A DNA stretch of 11,716 bases, taken from positions 1 to 11,716 of the forward strand of contig JABAAI010000023.1 in assembly GCA_014238825.1 (NCBI GenBank), given 5' to 3'. Within the stretch, counting starts at the first letter, position 1. Each line of letters opens with the position of its first letter. A program made the position numbers and the translations under genes. A model generated the notes under the pieces. The model worked only from the letters and a program-made list of their open reading frames with translations. It was not told the origin of the DNA and made no database searches. The stretch comes from Leptospirales bacterium (lineage in GTDB: Bacteria; Spirochaetota; Leptospiria; Leptospirales; Leptonemataceae). Positions 1 through 7,894 of this stretch are shown one piece after another.

Positions 1-568
1 CCCTTTTAATTCCTTGGAGGATGTCGCCTCCTTTTGTTGTAACTAAAAGTAAAAGCATATCGACCATAGAATGAACTTCAAATTGAGCTTGCCCAGAGCC
101 AAGTGTCTCGATTAAAATTGTATCATAGCCTGCTGCTTCACAAATACTGATTACTTCTCGCGTTCTAAATGTGACTCCCCCCAAACTACCAGAAGAAGGT
201 GAGGGACGAACAAAGGCGTGAGGATTTACTGCTAATTTTTCCATTCGAGTCTTATCACCCAGAATACTACCTTTGCTATAATAGCTAGAGGGATCTATTG
301 CAAGAACCGCGATGCGTCTGTTGTGTTTTTGAATCAAATATTCTCCAAAGCATTCTATGAAAGTACTCTTACCCACTCCGGGATGTCCAGTAATTCCAAG
401 GCGAATCGAAGGCTTTTTATGTTTAAGACATGAACGCAACACGGCATCGGCAAGCTCATAATCCTTTCTATTCCTGCTTTCAAGCAAAGTAATCGCTTGA
501 GCTAGTATCGTTCGATTATTGTCAAAAATTCCTTTGCTATAATATTCCAAATTTTTCATGCTTTTCAT
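1..568 (-). CDS. meaB: MeaB/ArgK-family P-loop GTPase, C-terminal part missing (runs off the left edge)
   Basis: This is the N-terminal 189 codons of a G3E-class GTPase of the MeaB/ArgK family. Characterised members chaperone adenosylcobalamin-dependent acyl-CoA mutases such as methylmalonyl-CoA mutase, gating cofactor loading with GTP hydrolysis. Visible motifs are the P-loop GHPGVGKST (residues 61-69), IDPSSSYSKGSILGDKTRME (91-110) with the presumed Mg-binding aspartates D92 and D105, RPSPSSGSLGG (121-131), ETLGSGQ (154-160) and GGDILQGIK (180-188). Most family members read ETVGVGQSE where this one has ETLGSGQAQ. The base-specificity motif (NKxD) would lie beyond the edge. Two in-frame ATGs, at 568 and 559, could start it; neither has a clear Shine-Dalgarno sequence. 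The first begins only 3 bp after the thrC stop, so translational coupling with thrC is likely. No mutase gene is visible in the window, so the partner is unknown. Confidence 0.88.
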   Translation of the reverse strand, partial: MKSMKNLEYYSKGIFDNNRTILAQAITLLESRNRKDYELADAVLRSCLKHKKPSIRLGITGHPGVGKSTFIECFGEYLIQKHNRRIAVLAIDPSSYYSKGSILGDKTRMEKLAVNPHAFVRPSPSSGSLGGVTFRTREVISICEAAGYDTILIETLGSGQAQFEVHSMVDMLLLLVTTKGGDILQGIKR

Positions 569-571
569 ACT

Positions 572-1918
572 TTAGGAAATGATATCTTCTATGCTCTTTT
601 GTATTGTTTCTAAATTAGCATCTAAGTCAAGGGCTTTGTTTTGATACTTAGCTTTCAACTCTAGTTTCCCCTCATGATACGCTGTCTTAGAGTTAGCAAA
701 CTTTAGACCATGGGCAGTCGAAACGACCACTACTGAATCATCTTTTTGGATTACTTCCTTTTTACGCAGTTTTTCTAAACAGGCTAAGGCAACACCAGTG
801 TGAGGGTCATTAAACATCCCATAACGATCTACGCGAGCTGCTGCATTGGCGAGTTCCTCTTCACTCGCTTCTTCCACAACGCCATTTACTTTTTCTAAGG
901 CTTTTATCGCTCGTGGATAACTTACCGGATCCCCTATTTGTATGGCAGAGGCTAGTGTCTTTTTTGCGCTTACAGCTTCGTAAGATTGAAATTTTTTCTG
1001 AAAACTTAAATATAATGGATTAGCTTGGGAGCTTTGAGCAACACAAACACGAGGTAATTTTTTAATCAGCCCTAGCTCAAAGAGAAGGGACATGCCACTG
1101 ACAAGTGCACTTACATTCCCTAAATTACCACCGGGGATTATAAACCAATCTGGCACCTCCCAATCTAGTTGCTGAAGTACTTCTATACCCATTGTTTTTT
1201 GACCTTCTAGGCGTAGCGGATTCATTGAGTTAGCCAGATACAAATCCTTATTTTGCGTCAGCTCTTTAACAATATTCATGCACCCATCAAAATCAGTATT
1301 CAAACTAAGTACTAAAGAATTGCAAGTTATTGGTTGTACTAGTTGGGCTGTCGATATACGATTGGATGGAAGAATAACAATACTTGGAATGCCTGCATAA
1401 GCCGCGTACGCAGCTAAGGCGGCACTCGTGTCTCCTGTTGAGGCACAAACAACAGCTCGGATGGTGATGCCTTCCGCTAATAAAGATTTTATATGGCTTA
1501 TCAAGACCGTCATCCCTAGGTCTTTAAAGGAACCTGTGCTTGAAATTCCACATTGCTTAAGCCAGACAGCTGCAAGGTCTAAGTCATCTGCCCAAAGGGA
1601 AAGAGGAATAAGAGGCGTCTTACCCTCACCTAAGCTAACGATATGTTCGTCTTTGATTTGAGGCAGAACCCATTCTTTTTGACTCCAGACTCCAGAACTG
1701 AAAGGTAGACTTGTTTTTTTAAGCCTGTTTTCTAAATGAGATTGCCACTGCTGAGAAGAGTTTCTTTTAAGCGCACGAAGATTATGTTTTATATCTAGTA
1801 ATCCGTCACAGCCTACTTTAGAGCAGCGATACAGTATTTGACTTAATGGATAATTTGCTCCGCATTCAATGCAAGAAAGTTCGGCATTGAAATCCAAATT
1901 AGAGATTATCTCTTTCAT
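572..1918 (-). CDS. thrC: Threonine synthase (PLP-dependent, long form with N-terminal Cys4 ribbon)
   Basis: Threonine synthase converts O-phospho-L-homoserine to L-threonine, the last step of threonine synthesis, in the cytoplasm. The 448-residue protein starts with a putative zinc ribbon (C16, C19, C32, C37), followed by the fold-type II PLP-enzyme core. The core shows GEGKTPL (97-103), STGSFKDLGM (127-136) with K132 as the expected PLP-binding lysine, CASTGDTSAAL (158-168), the PLP-phosphate-binding loop PGGNLGNVSAL (262-272) and VVSTAHGLKF near the C-terminus. The Cys ribbon and SFKDLGM pattern fit the class that resembles plant, archaeal and Bacillus enzymes more than the E. coli form. 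The ATG at 1918 is the natural start, though no Shine-Dalgarno is evident. A short weak inverted repeat (1927-1939) sits just upstream of the start. tRNA-Thr and tRNA-Tyr genes lie immediately upstream, and the MeaB-like GTPase gene begins 3 bp downstream. Confidence 0.95.
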   Translation of the reverse strand: MKEIISNLDFNAELSCIECGANYPLSQILYRCSKVGCDGLLDIKHNLRALKRNSSQQWQSHLENRLKKTSLPFSSGVWSQKEWVLPQIKDEHIVSLGEGKTPLIPLSLWADDLDLAAVWLKQCGISSTGSFKDLGMTVLISHIKSLLAEGITIRAVVCASTGDTSAALAAYAAYAGIPSIVILPSNRISTAQLVQPITCNSLVLSLNTDFDGCMNIVKELTQNKDLYLANSMNPLRLEGQKTMGIEVLQQLDWEVPDWFIIPGGNLGNVSALVSGMSLLFELGLIKKLPRVCVAQSSQANPLYLSFQKKFQSYEAVSAKKTLASAIQIGDPVSYPRAIKALEKVNGVVEEASEEELANAAARVDRYGMFNDPHTGVALACLEKLRKKEVIQKDDSVVVVSTAHGLKFANSKTAYHEGKLELKAKYQNKALDLDANLETIQKSIEDIIS

Positions 1919-1969
1919 TCGAAAATTAGCTTAGAGCTAGCCTCGACTCGATAAGAAAGAAAATATTTA

Positions 1970-2051
1970 TGGGCAGGGAAGGATTCGAACCTTCGTAGAC
2001 GATGTCGCCAGATTTACAGTCTGGTCCCTTTAACCACTCGGGCACCTACCC
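1970..2051 (-). tRNA. tRNA-Tyr (anticodon GUA)
   Basis: An 82-nt class II tRNA can be folded by hand. The acceptor stem is GGGTAGG paired with CCTGCCC (one G-T pair) with discriminator A. The anticodon stem is CCAGA/TCTGG around the loop CTGTAAA, giving anticodon GTA. There is a long variable arm with a CGA/TCG-type stem and a T arm GAAGG-TTCGAAT-CCTTC. The long variable arm with GUA is the bacterial tRNA-Tyr signature. The 3' CCA is not encoded, so a CCA-adding enzyme is required. It lies 6 nt downstream of tRNA-Thr and is probably processed from the same transcript. Confidence 0.97.
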
Positions 2052-2057
2052 AATAAT

Positions 2058-2130
2058 TGCTGCCTGTAGGTCTCGAACCTACGACCTGCTGATTACAAAT
2101 CAGCTGCTCTACCAGCTAAGCTAAGGCAGC
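2058..2130 (-). tRNA. tRNA-Thr (anticodon UGU)
   Basis: A 73-nt class I tRNA. The acceptor stem is GCTGCCT/AGGCAGC with discriminator A. The D-arm region TAGCTTAGCTGGTAGAGCA is followed by the anticodon stem GCTGA/TCAGC around the loop TTTGTAA, giving anticodon TGT, which reads ACA and other ACN codons. The T arm is GTAGG-TTCGAGA-CCTAC. CCA is not encoded. It starts 30 nt after the topA stop and is followed by tRNA-Tyr, with no evident terminator between them, so it may be released from a topA or gyrA-topA transcript by RNase processing or have its own promoter in the end of topA. Confidence 0.97.
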
Positions 2131-2160
2131 GTCTTCTTATTAAGAACTTTTTATCATCCT

Positions 2161-4497
2161 CTAAGCACTCTGATCGATAGCAGAAGAACCCGCATTCGAT
2201 TCAGAGAGTGAAACATCTTTTTTGTATTCACACTTCAAACAGACAAGCTCTTTTTTGCGATTGCGACTATTTTTTTCAAAAAGTAGCTTATTGCATTCTG
2301 GGCAAATTTCTTCTGATGGCACGTCCCAAGTTGAAAAATCACAATCTGGATAACGATTACAGCCAAAAAAAGCGCGCCCTTTTTTGGTAGCTCGTTTAAC
2401 CGTGCTTCCCTCGTCACATTCGACACAAGGACCTAAAGGGATAGATTTTGCGTTACGACAATCAGGAAAGCGAGGACACGCCAAAAAATAACCATTACGA
2501 CCTAATCTCTTCACCATATTTGTACCACATTTTTCACAAATATACTCTGTAGGCTTATCTAAGCTTGCTTTTAGATCTTCGATATTCTCTGCAGCCTCTT
2601 TTAAGGTGATTTCAAATGGTTTATAAAATGAAGAAAGCATATCAACCCAATTTTTATCTGAACTAGCTACCATATCCAACTCCTCTTCCATTTTTGCTGT
2701 AAATACAGCATCCACAAGCTTAGGAAAGTGTTGCTTCATAATCCTATTAACCAAAAGGCCTAATTCAGTTGGTTTTAGGTTACGGCCAATTCGACAAGCA
2801 TAGTAGCGCTTGAGTAGTGTTTGAATTGTCGGTGCATAAGTGGAAGGACGCCCGATGCCTATCTCTTCTAAAACTTTGACCATTAGTGCATCAGAGTAGC
2901 GAGGAGGTGGCTTAGTGAAATGTTGCTGTGGCTCAAATTTATTGGCACTAAGCTCATCATCTTTGTTTAGTTTTGTTATAAAATCATTTTGCTTTTCTTT
3001 GCTTTCTGCTTTATCGAAAACCAAAGTAAAGCCATCAAATTTGATTCTACGATGTACAGCACGAAAATTTTTATCATCCACACTCAGCTCGATAGTTGTA
3101 TAGATAGAGACCTCATTTGTCATCTGAGAAGAAACGAACTTCTGCCAAATCATTTGATATAATTTCAATTGCTCCTTTGTCAAAGCAGAGCCTATTTTAT
3201 CGGGACTAAGATTAGGATTCGTGGGACGAATGGCTTCATGTGCATCTTGAGCCCCTCGCTTGTTTTTATAGCTCCGTGGTTTTTCTGGTACGTAATCAGG
3301 GCCATATTCTTTTTTGATAAACTCTCTTAGAACAGAAATCGCTTCGGGTGAACTTCTATTACTATCTGTTCTCATGTAACTAATTAAACCAGTGAAACCA
3401 CGTTTGCCAAGATCGATACCCTCATAAAGCTGTTGAGCTACCATCATAGTTTTGAGAGATGAAAATCCTAAACGAGTGGAGGCATCTTGCTGGAGCTTAG
3501 ATGTTGTATAGGCTGGCGTTGCTTCGCGCTGACGTTCACGAACAGCAATAGAAGATACTATAAATGGCTTATCTTTCAACACTGCGATTAACTTATTCAT
3601 CTGCTCTTCAGAAGTAATTTGCTTATCCTGGCGTTCTCCAGCGATGGAATAGAGATCTGCCTTGAGAATGGATTTCTTCGATTTCGCCAATGCCAAATTA
3701 ACACTAAGACTCCAATACTCTGCTTCTATAAAGTCATCTATTTGCTTTTCTCGTTCACAAATATATTTTAATGCAACCGATTGCACCCGCCCCGCTGACA
3801 GACCGTTCTTGATTTTCTTCCAGAGGATTGGTGAAATTGTATAACCAACAAGACGATCTAAAATCCGGCGCGCCTGCTGAGCATTAACGAGAGGCTCTTT
3901 AATTTCACGTGGATTTTTGATGGCAGCTTGCAAAGCGGGCTTTGTTATTTCATTGAAATCTATTCGTTTGATATTAGGATTCTTAGGCAAGAGGGCGTTT
4001 TTCAAATGCCACGAGATAGCTTCTCCCTCTCTATCAAGGTCAGCAGCAAGAAGTATCCCTTCTACAGAAGTCGCCATCTTCTTGAGGCGATTAAGCACCT
4101 TGGCTCTTCCTCTAACGGTTATGTATTCCGGTTTAAAATCATCCTTAACGTCAATTGCGATGCGAGATTTAGGTAAATCTATAATATGCCCTAATGAAGC
4201 TTCAATAATAAAAGAATTTCCTAAATAGCGATTGATTGTTTTTGCTTTGGCTGGAGACTCTACGATAACCAGAGTCTTAGTCGCTAGCTCCTTTTTACTT
4301 GGCAAACGCATGGGCTTAAATTTAAGCCCGCCTTTAGCAACTCCAAGGGATTTTAAGGAAGTCGATGTTTTCGCTAAGCTATTATCTTTTTCAACTTTCG
4401 CGACTTTAGCAACTTTTTTTTTGACCGGCTTTGTTTTAGGACTAGCTTTCTTTTTTACAGAATTTGCTTTTTTTTTTATAGATTTTTTGTTAAGCAT
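2161..4497 (-). CDS. topA: DNA topoisomerase I (type IA) with Lys-rich N-terminal extension
   Basis: Type IA topoisomerase that relaxes negative supercoils by single-strand passage. The 778-residue protein opens with about 70 residues very rich in lysine and low in complexity, unlike E. coli TopA, where the TOPRIM domain starts within a few residues. TOPRIM follows: TLVIVESPAKAKTI (75-88, catalytic E80) and ADLDREGEA (152-160, acidic D153, D155, E157). The core includes LSAGRVQSVAL (233-243), the active-site LISYMRTDS (371-379, Y374 as the 5'-phosphotyrosine nucleophile), QDAHEAIRPT (417-426) and GIGRPSTYAPTI (547-558). Three C4 zinc ribbons end the protein: C654/C657/C674/C680, C691/C694/C713/C719 and C732/C735/C753/C756. 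The start is supported by GAGG at 4507-4510, 9 nt before the ATG. gyrA ends 92 bp upstream on the same strand and tRNA-Thr follows 30 bp downstream. Confidence 0.97.
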   Translation of the reverse strand: MLNKKSIKKKANSVKKKASPKTKPVKKKVAKVAKVEKDNSLAKTSTSLKSLGVAKGGLKFKPMRLPSKKELATKTLVIVESPAKAKTINRYLGNSFIIEASLGHIIDLPKSRIAIDVKDDFKPEYITVRGRAKVLNRLKKMATSVEGILLAADLDREGEAISWHLKNALLPKNPNIKRIDFNEITKPALQAAIKNPREIKEPLVNAQQARRILDRLVGYTISPILWKKIKNGLSAGRVQSVALKYICEREKQIDDFIEAEYWSLSVNLALAKSKKSILKADLYSIAGERQDKQITSEEQMNKLIAVLKDKPFIVSSIAVRERQREATPAYTTSKLQQDASTRLGFSSLKTMMVAQQLYEGIDLGKRGFTGLISYMRTDSNRSSPEAISVLREFIKKEYGPDYVPEKPRSYKNKRGAQDAHEAIRPTNPNLSPDKIGSALTKEQLKLYQMIWQKFVSSQMTNEVSIYTTIELSVDDKNFRAVHRRIKFDGFTLVFDKAESKEKQNDFITKLNKDDELSANKFEPQQHFTKPPPRYSDALMVKVLEEIGIGRPSTYAPTIQTLLKRYYACRIGRNLKPTELGLLVNRIMKQHFPKLVDAVFTAKMEEELDMVASSDKNWVDMLSSFYKPFEITLKEAAENIEDLKASLDKPTEYICEKCGTNMVKRLGRNGYFLACPRFPDCRNAKSIPLGPCVECDEGSTVKRATKKGRAFFGCNRYPDCDFSTWDVPSEEICPECNKLLFEKNSRNRKKELVCLKCEYKKDVSLSESNAGSSAIDQSA

Positions 4498-4589
4498 CTT
4501 TTTGAACCTCTATAAACTTAAGAGCCTTCACCGTCTTTATCGCACTAATAGCTTTAATAGTATAGAAAAAAATTAGCCCCTGATTATAA

Positions 4590-7139
4590 TCATGATGGGA
4601 TTAAAACAGCAATATCTTTAACAATATCATCTTCTGCTAATTTAACTAATCTAACTCCCACAGTAGCCCTTCCAATATGATGTATGTCTTTAGCAGACAT
4701 TAATATAGTCATGCCACTTTTAGAAATTATAACAATATCATCTTCTTCTTTCACACTAGTAATCCTAACTGCAGGGCCATTCTTAGCTGCAATTTTTAAA
4801 TACATCATCCCGCGCCCACCTCTCCCTTTAGCAGCAAAGTTATCATAACTAACTCTTTTTCCAAAACCATTCTCTGAAATAACAAACAAAGAACTATCTG
4901 GCTCAATCACATCCATTCCAATAACCCTGTCTATTTCTTCCAGACGTATACCAATAATACCTGTAGCCGAACGCCCTTGACTTCGTATCTTAGAAATCTG
5001 AGTGCGAAGGGCGTTACCCATCCGAGTACATAAAATGATATCTTTGTTAGGACTAACTAAACGAACATCTATCAGCTCATCATCTTTACGCATACCAATA
5101 GCAATAATACCGCCCTTACTAGCATTACTGAAGGCCTTTAGTTCACAGCGTTTGAGAATTCCCAAACGTGTTGCCATTACTATATTATCCTTCGATTCAA
5201 AAGACGGCGTTGCTGCCATAGCGGTAACGTTTTCGTTTGTGGAAAGATTAATCATTGACTTTAGTGAGCGACCTCTAGCTTCGCGTGAAGCTTCTGGTAT
5301 CTCATGCACTTTCATCGTAAAGACCTTACCCCTGTTACTAAAAAAAAGAATTATATCATGAGTGGATGCTGTTAGCATACGCTTCACCATATCTGAACTC
5401 CTACCTCCTCCACGAACGCCACGCCCACCACGTTTTTGGCGTCGGAATGTATCACGCGACATACGTTTGATAAAATTATCTTCTGTGATATTTATTACGA
5501 CTTCTTCATTTGCTATCAAATCAATAATCTCAAATTCAGTGCTATCCACTGAACTAGAATCGATTGTAGTCCGGCGTTTCATTCCATACTCTCTTCTAAT
5601 TTCTTCTAAGCCTTCCGATATCACTTCATATTGCTTAGCATCACTTTTTAGAAGTTCCTTCAATTCTCTAATTTTATTTTTCAAAACTTTTAGCTCTTCA
5701 ATAATTTTATGGCTCTCAAGAGATGTTAGTTTTTGCAGACGCATCTCTAAAATAGCATTCGCTTGTATTTCTGAAAGCTTAAATCTTTTCATAAGAGAAG
5801 TTCTCGCTGTTTCGATATCCTTTGAAGCACGAATCATTTTAACAACTTCATCAATAAAATCTAAAGCTATCTTAAGACCTTCAAGAATATGAGCTCGATT
5901 TTCTGCTTGCTTGAGATCATATTCCGTGCGTCTAATTAAAATTATCTTGCGGTGACTAATATATTCAGAAAGAATTTCTTTTAAGTTTAGTATACGAGGC
6001 TGACCTTTAACTAAGGCCAATAGATTAATGCCATAGCTGATTTGCATTTGAGTCTGCTTATATAATTTATTCATAATCACTTTTGTGTTCACATCTTTCT
6101 TAAGTTCAATTTCTATCCGAATGCCATGCCTATCAGAAAGGTCGCGTATATCTGCTATCCCTTCGATACTTTTGCTTTGAACTAACTCGCCAATTTTTTC
6201 TAAAAGCGTACGCTTGTTAACCTGATATGGAATCTCTGTAATAACAATCATATCTCTCCCGCGTTTACTCTCTTCAACATCTGCGCGAGCACGAATGCGA
6301 AGGGCTCCCTTGCCCGTACTATAAGCCTGACGAATTCCTTCACCTCCAATAATAATACCATTAGTTGGGAAATCTGGACCCGGCATTATTTTGCATAAAT
6401 CTATAATGCTAAGATCTGGATTTTTAATAAGAGCAACCGTTGCTTGAATCACTTCACCGATATTATGGGGAGGAATGTTGGTAGCCATACCAACAGCAAT
6501 TCCACTCGAGCCATTAACAAGAAGATTAGGATAGGCCGCTGGTAAAACGCTTGGCTCTTTACGAGTGCTATCAAAATTAGGATTAAAATCTACAGTTCCT
6601 CTATCAATATCCTGAAGGATAGTCTCTGCTAACTTAGTTAAGCGAGCCTCTGTGTAGCGATAGGCTGCAGGACGATCTCCATCGATACTACCAAAATTAC
6701 CTTGTCCATCTACCAATGGAATACTCATCGCAAATTCCTGTGCCATCCGCACCAGTGTCTCATAAACAGCGGTATCACCATGAGGATGAAAATTACCAAT
6801 AACCTCACCGACAATTTTAGCACATTTCACGTGCGCGCGATTATGACGCCACGCCCTTTCGTGCATAGCGTAGAGAATACGACGATGCACCGGCTTTAAA
6901 CCATCACGTACATCAGGCAACGCTCTACCAATAATCACACTCATTGCATAATCTAGATAGGCTTCCTTCATTTGATTTTCAACAGCAACGGGGATGACAC
7001 GCTGGCCATTGCTTAAGCTCTCTTGGATATTAAGCCTATCCATTTTCTTCAGGCTAATTATCTTAGGCTTAGTCGCACTAGAAGTACCTTTGCTTTTGGA
7101 GCCTGTTTTAGGATCTGTATTCTTAGTTGTCTTGGCCAT
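4590..7139 (-). CDS. gyrA: DNA gyrase subunit A
   Basis: Breakage-reunion subunit of DNA gyrase, which with GyrB introduces negative supercoils using ATP. The 849-residue protein has the winged-helix/tower core with HPHGDTAVYETLVRMAQ (118-134), DGQGNFGSIDGD (144-155) and RYTEARL (161-167), where Y162 is the DNA-linking tyrosine. The coiled-coil and C-gate region follows, then the six-bladed pinwheel domain. The GyrA box QKRGGRG (568-574) identifies GyrA rather than ParC, because this box is needed for DNA wrapping. The quinolone-pocket positions matching E. coli S83 and D87 are T123 and E127, a natural combination in many bacteria. The first 32 residues are Lys/Ser/Thr-rich and not part of the core; ATG 7043 (M33, MDRLNIQES) is an alternative start. 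Neither start has a clear Shine-Dalgarno. No gyrB is present in the window. Confidence 0.96.
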   Translation of the reverse strand: MAKTTKNTDPKTGSKSKGTSSATKPKIISLKKMDRLNIQESLSNGQRVIPVAVENQMKEAYLDYAMSVIIGRALPDVRDGLKPVHRRILYAMHERAWRHNRAHVKCAKIVGEVIGNFHPHGDTAVYETLVRMAQEFAMSIPLVDGQGNFGSIDGDRPAAYRYTEARLTKLAETILQDIDRGTVDFNPNFDSTRKEPSVLPAAYPNLLVNGSSGIAVGMATNIPPHNIGEVIQATVALIKNPDLSIIDLCKIMPGPDFPTNGIIIGGEGIRQAYSTGKGALRIRARADVEESKRGRDMIVITEIPYQVNKRTLLEKIGELVQSKSIEGIADIRDLSDRHGIRIEIELKKDVNTKVIMNKLYKQTQMQISYGINLLALVKGQPRILNLKEILSEYISHRKIILIRRTEYDLKQAENRAHILEGLKIALDFIDEVVKMIRASKDIETARTSLMKRFKLSEIQANAILEMRLQKLTSLESHKIIEELKVLKNKIRELKELLKSDAKQYEVISEGLEEIRREYGMKRRTTIDSSSVDSTEFEIIDLIANEEVVINITEDNFIKRMSRDTFRRQKRGGRGVRGGGRSSDMVKRMLTASTHDIILFFSNRGKVFTMKVHEIPEASREARGRSLKSMINLSTNENVTAMAATPSFESKDNIVMATRLGILKRCELKAFSNASKGGIIAIGMRKDDELIDVRLVSPNKDIILCTRMGNALRTQISKIRSQGRSATGIIGIRLEEIDRVIGMDVIEPDSSLFVISENGFGKRVSYDNFAAKGRGGRGMMYLKIAAKNGPAVRITSVKEEDDIVIISKSGMTILMSAKDIHHIGRATVGVRLVKLAEDDIVKDIAVLIPS

Positions 7140-7193
7140 ATTTATATGAGTATGATTTTAAAATACTGGGAATTGTTTTTAAGCTAAATTAGC

Positions 7194-7223
7194 ATGATAG
7201 TAATATAGAATCTATCTATTCAA
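7194..7223 (-). promoter_or_regulatory. Possible sigma-70-type promoter for gyrA(-topA)
   Basis: On the minus strand TTGAAT (7218-7223) and TATCAT (7194-7199) are separated by 18 nt and would start transcription roughly 50 nt before the gyrA ATG. The match is imperfect and the whole 251-bp gap 7140-7390 is very AT-rich, so chance boxes are expected. The rest of the gap holds no ORF, RNA or hairpin terminator that I can support. It is the only gap upstream of gyrA large enough for a promoter. Confidence 0.3.
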
Positions 7224-7390
7224 TATTTTTTAAGTGCTTAGCTTTGCAAGGAATATTTTGTTCTCAGTCAAAAGTTCATTTTATATTAAAGTTTCTTAAA
7301 ATCAATTTAAGTGAGTAAAAGGATATCTAAAGGAAATAATAAAACAAATACGAAAACATTAGTGAGTTTCTGATTCCGGCGATTATAGCA

Positions 7391-7882
7391 TCATAACTTA
7401 TATTCTTGTATCAATTCCTCTAACAAAATTGTATTAGCTTGCATTACAATTTCATGTACTTTTTCAAAACCCTGATCACCACCATAAAAAGGATCTGGCA
7501 CATCAAGTATAACTCCTCCCTCCTTTAGATTAGGATCAAATTTACGAAACAAAATAACTTTTTCTTTTTCTGATTCGCAAGAACTGAGACCTAATAGATC
7601 TTTATAATTAGAGCGATCCATAGCTAAAATATAATCAAAATCATTAAAGTCATTAGTTTGAAATTGACGTGCTTTAGAATCCAAAATAATACCTCGCTGC
7701 TCTGCAACGCGACGCGTTATAGGATGAGGTGATAAGCCAAGGTGATAAGCCGCAGTACCACACGAATCAATCTTAAAATGATTTTCTAGTTTACGCTCTT
7801 TTACTAGAGAAGAAAAAATACCCTCAGCTAGAGGAGAACGACAGATATTACCTAAACATACAAATAAAACTCCTATGCTCAC
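7391..7882 (-). CDS. Low-molecular-weight protein tyrosine phosphatase
   Basis: A 163-residue LMW-PTP that hydrolyses phosphotyrosine by a cysteinyl-phosphate mechanism. The P-loop is VCLGNICRS: C9 is the nucleophile and R15 binds phosphate (C-X5-R). The general-acid loop is VPDPFYGG with D130. SCGTAAYHLGLSPHP and RRVAEQRGI are the usual family segments. Isoleucine at position 13, two residues before the P-loop arginine, fits tyrosine phosphatases; protein-arginine phosphatases of the YwlE type carry Thr there. The start codon is GTG at 7882; it is the only sensible start because family members begin a few residues before the P-loop. The gene starts 12 bp after the hslU stop and is probably co-transcribed with hslVU. 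No tyrosine kinase or polysaccharide-export gene is nearby, so the substrate cannot be guessed. Confidence 0.93.
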   Translation of the reverse strand: MSIGVLFVCLGNICRSPLAEGIFSSLVKERKLENHFKIDSCGTAAYHLGLSPHPITRRVAEQRGIILDSKARQFQTNDFNDFDYILAMDRSNYKDLLGLSSCESEKEKVILFRKFDPNLKEGGVILDVPDPFYGGDQGFEKVHEIVMQANTILLEELIQEYKL

Positions 7883-7894
7883 TTGAAGACTAGT

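Noticed and set aside
1927..1939. Short inverted repeat TAGCT-TAG-AGCTA just upstream of thrC
   Set aside because: The 5-bp arms with a 3-nt loop are too weak for an attenuator, and no Thr-rich leader peptide or T-box-like structure is visible in the 51 bp available.
4232..4576. Plus-strand open frame of 114 codons
   Set aside because: It lies antisense to the Lys-rich start of topA; the run of Phe and Leu codons is the complement of AAA/AAG lysine codons and not a real membrane protein.
4581..4592. Palindrome TGATTATAATCA at the gyrA stop, followed by a T-run
   Set aside because: The stem is only 6 bp with no GC core and no loop, and the T-run is several bases away, so it is not a credible terminator.
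5362..5892. Plus-strand open frame of 176 codons, with another at 5002-5361
   Set aside because: Both are fully antisense to gyrA, with Ser/Ile/Leu-rich low-complexity translation and no family motif.
6756..6786. Thr and Glu at the GyrA quinolone-pocket positions (T123, E127), considered as resistance mutations
   Set aside because: Both residues occur naturally at these positions in many bacteria, so no resistance can be concluded from them.
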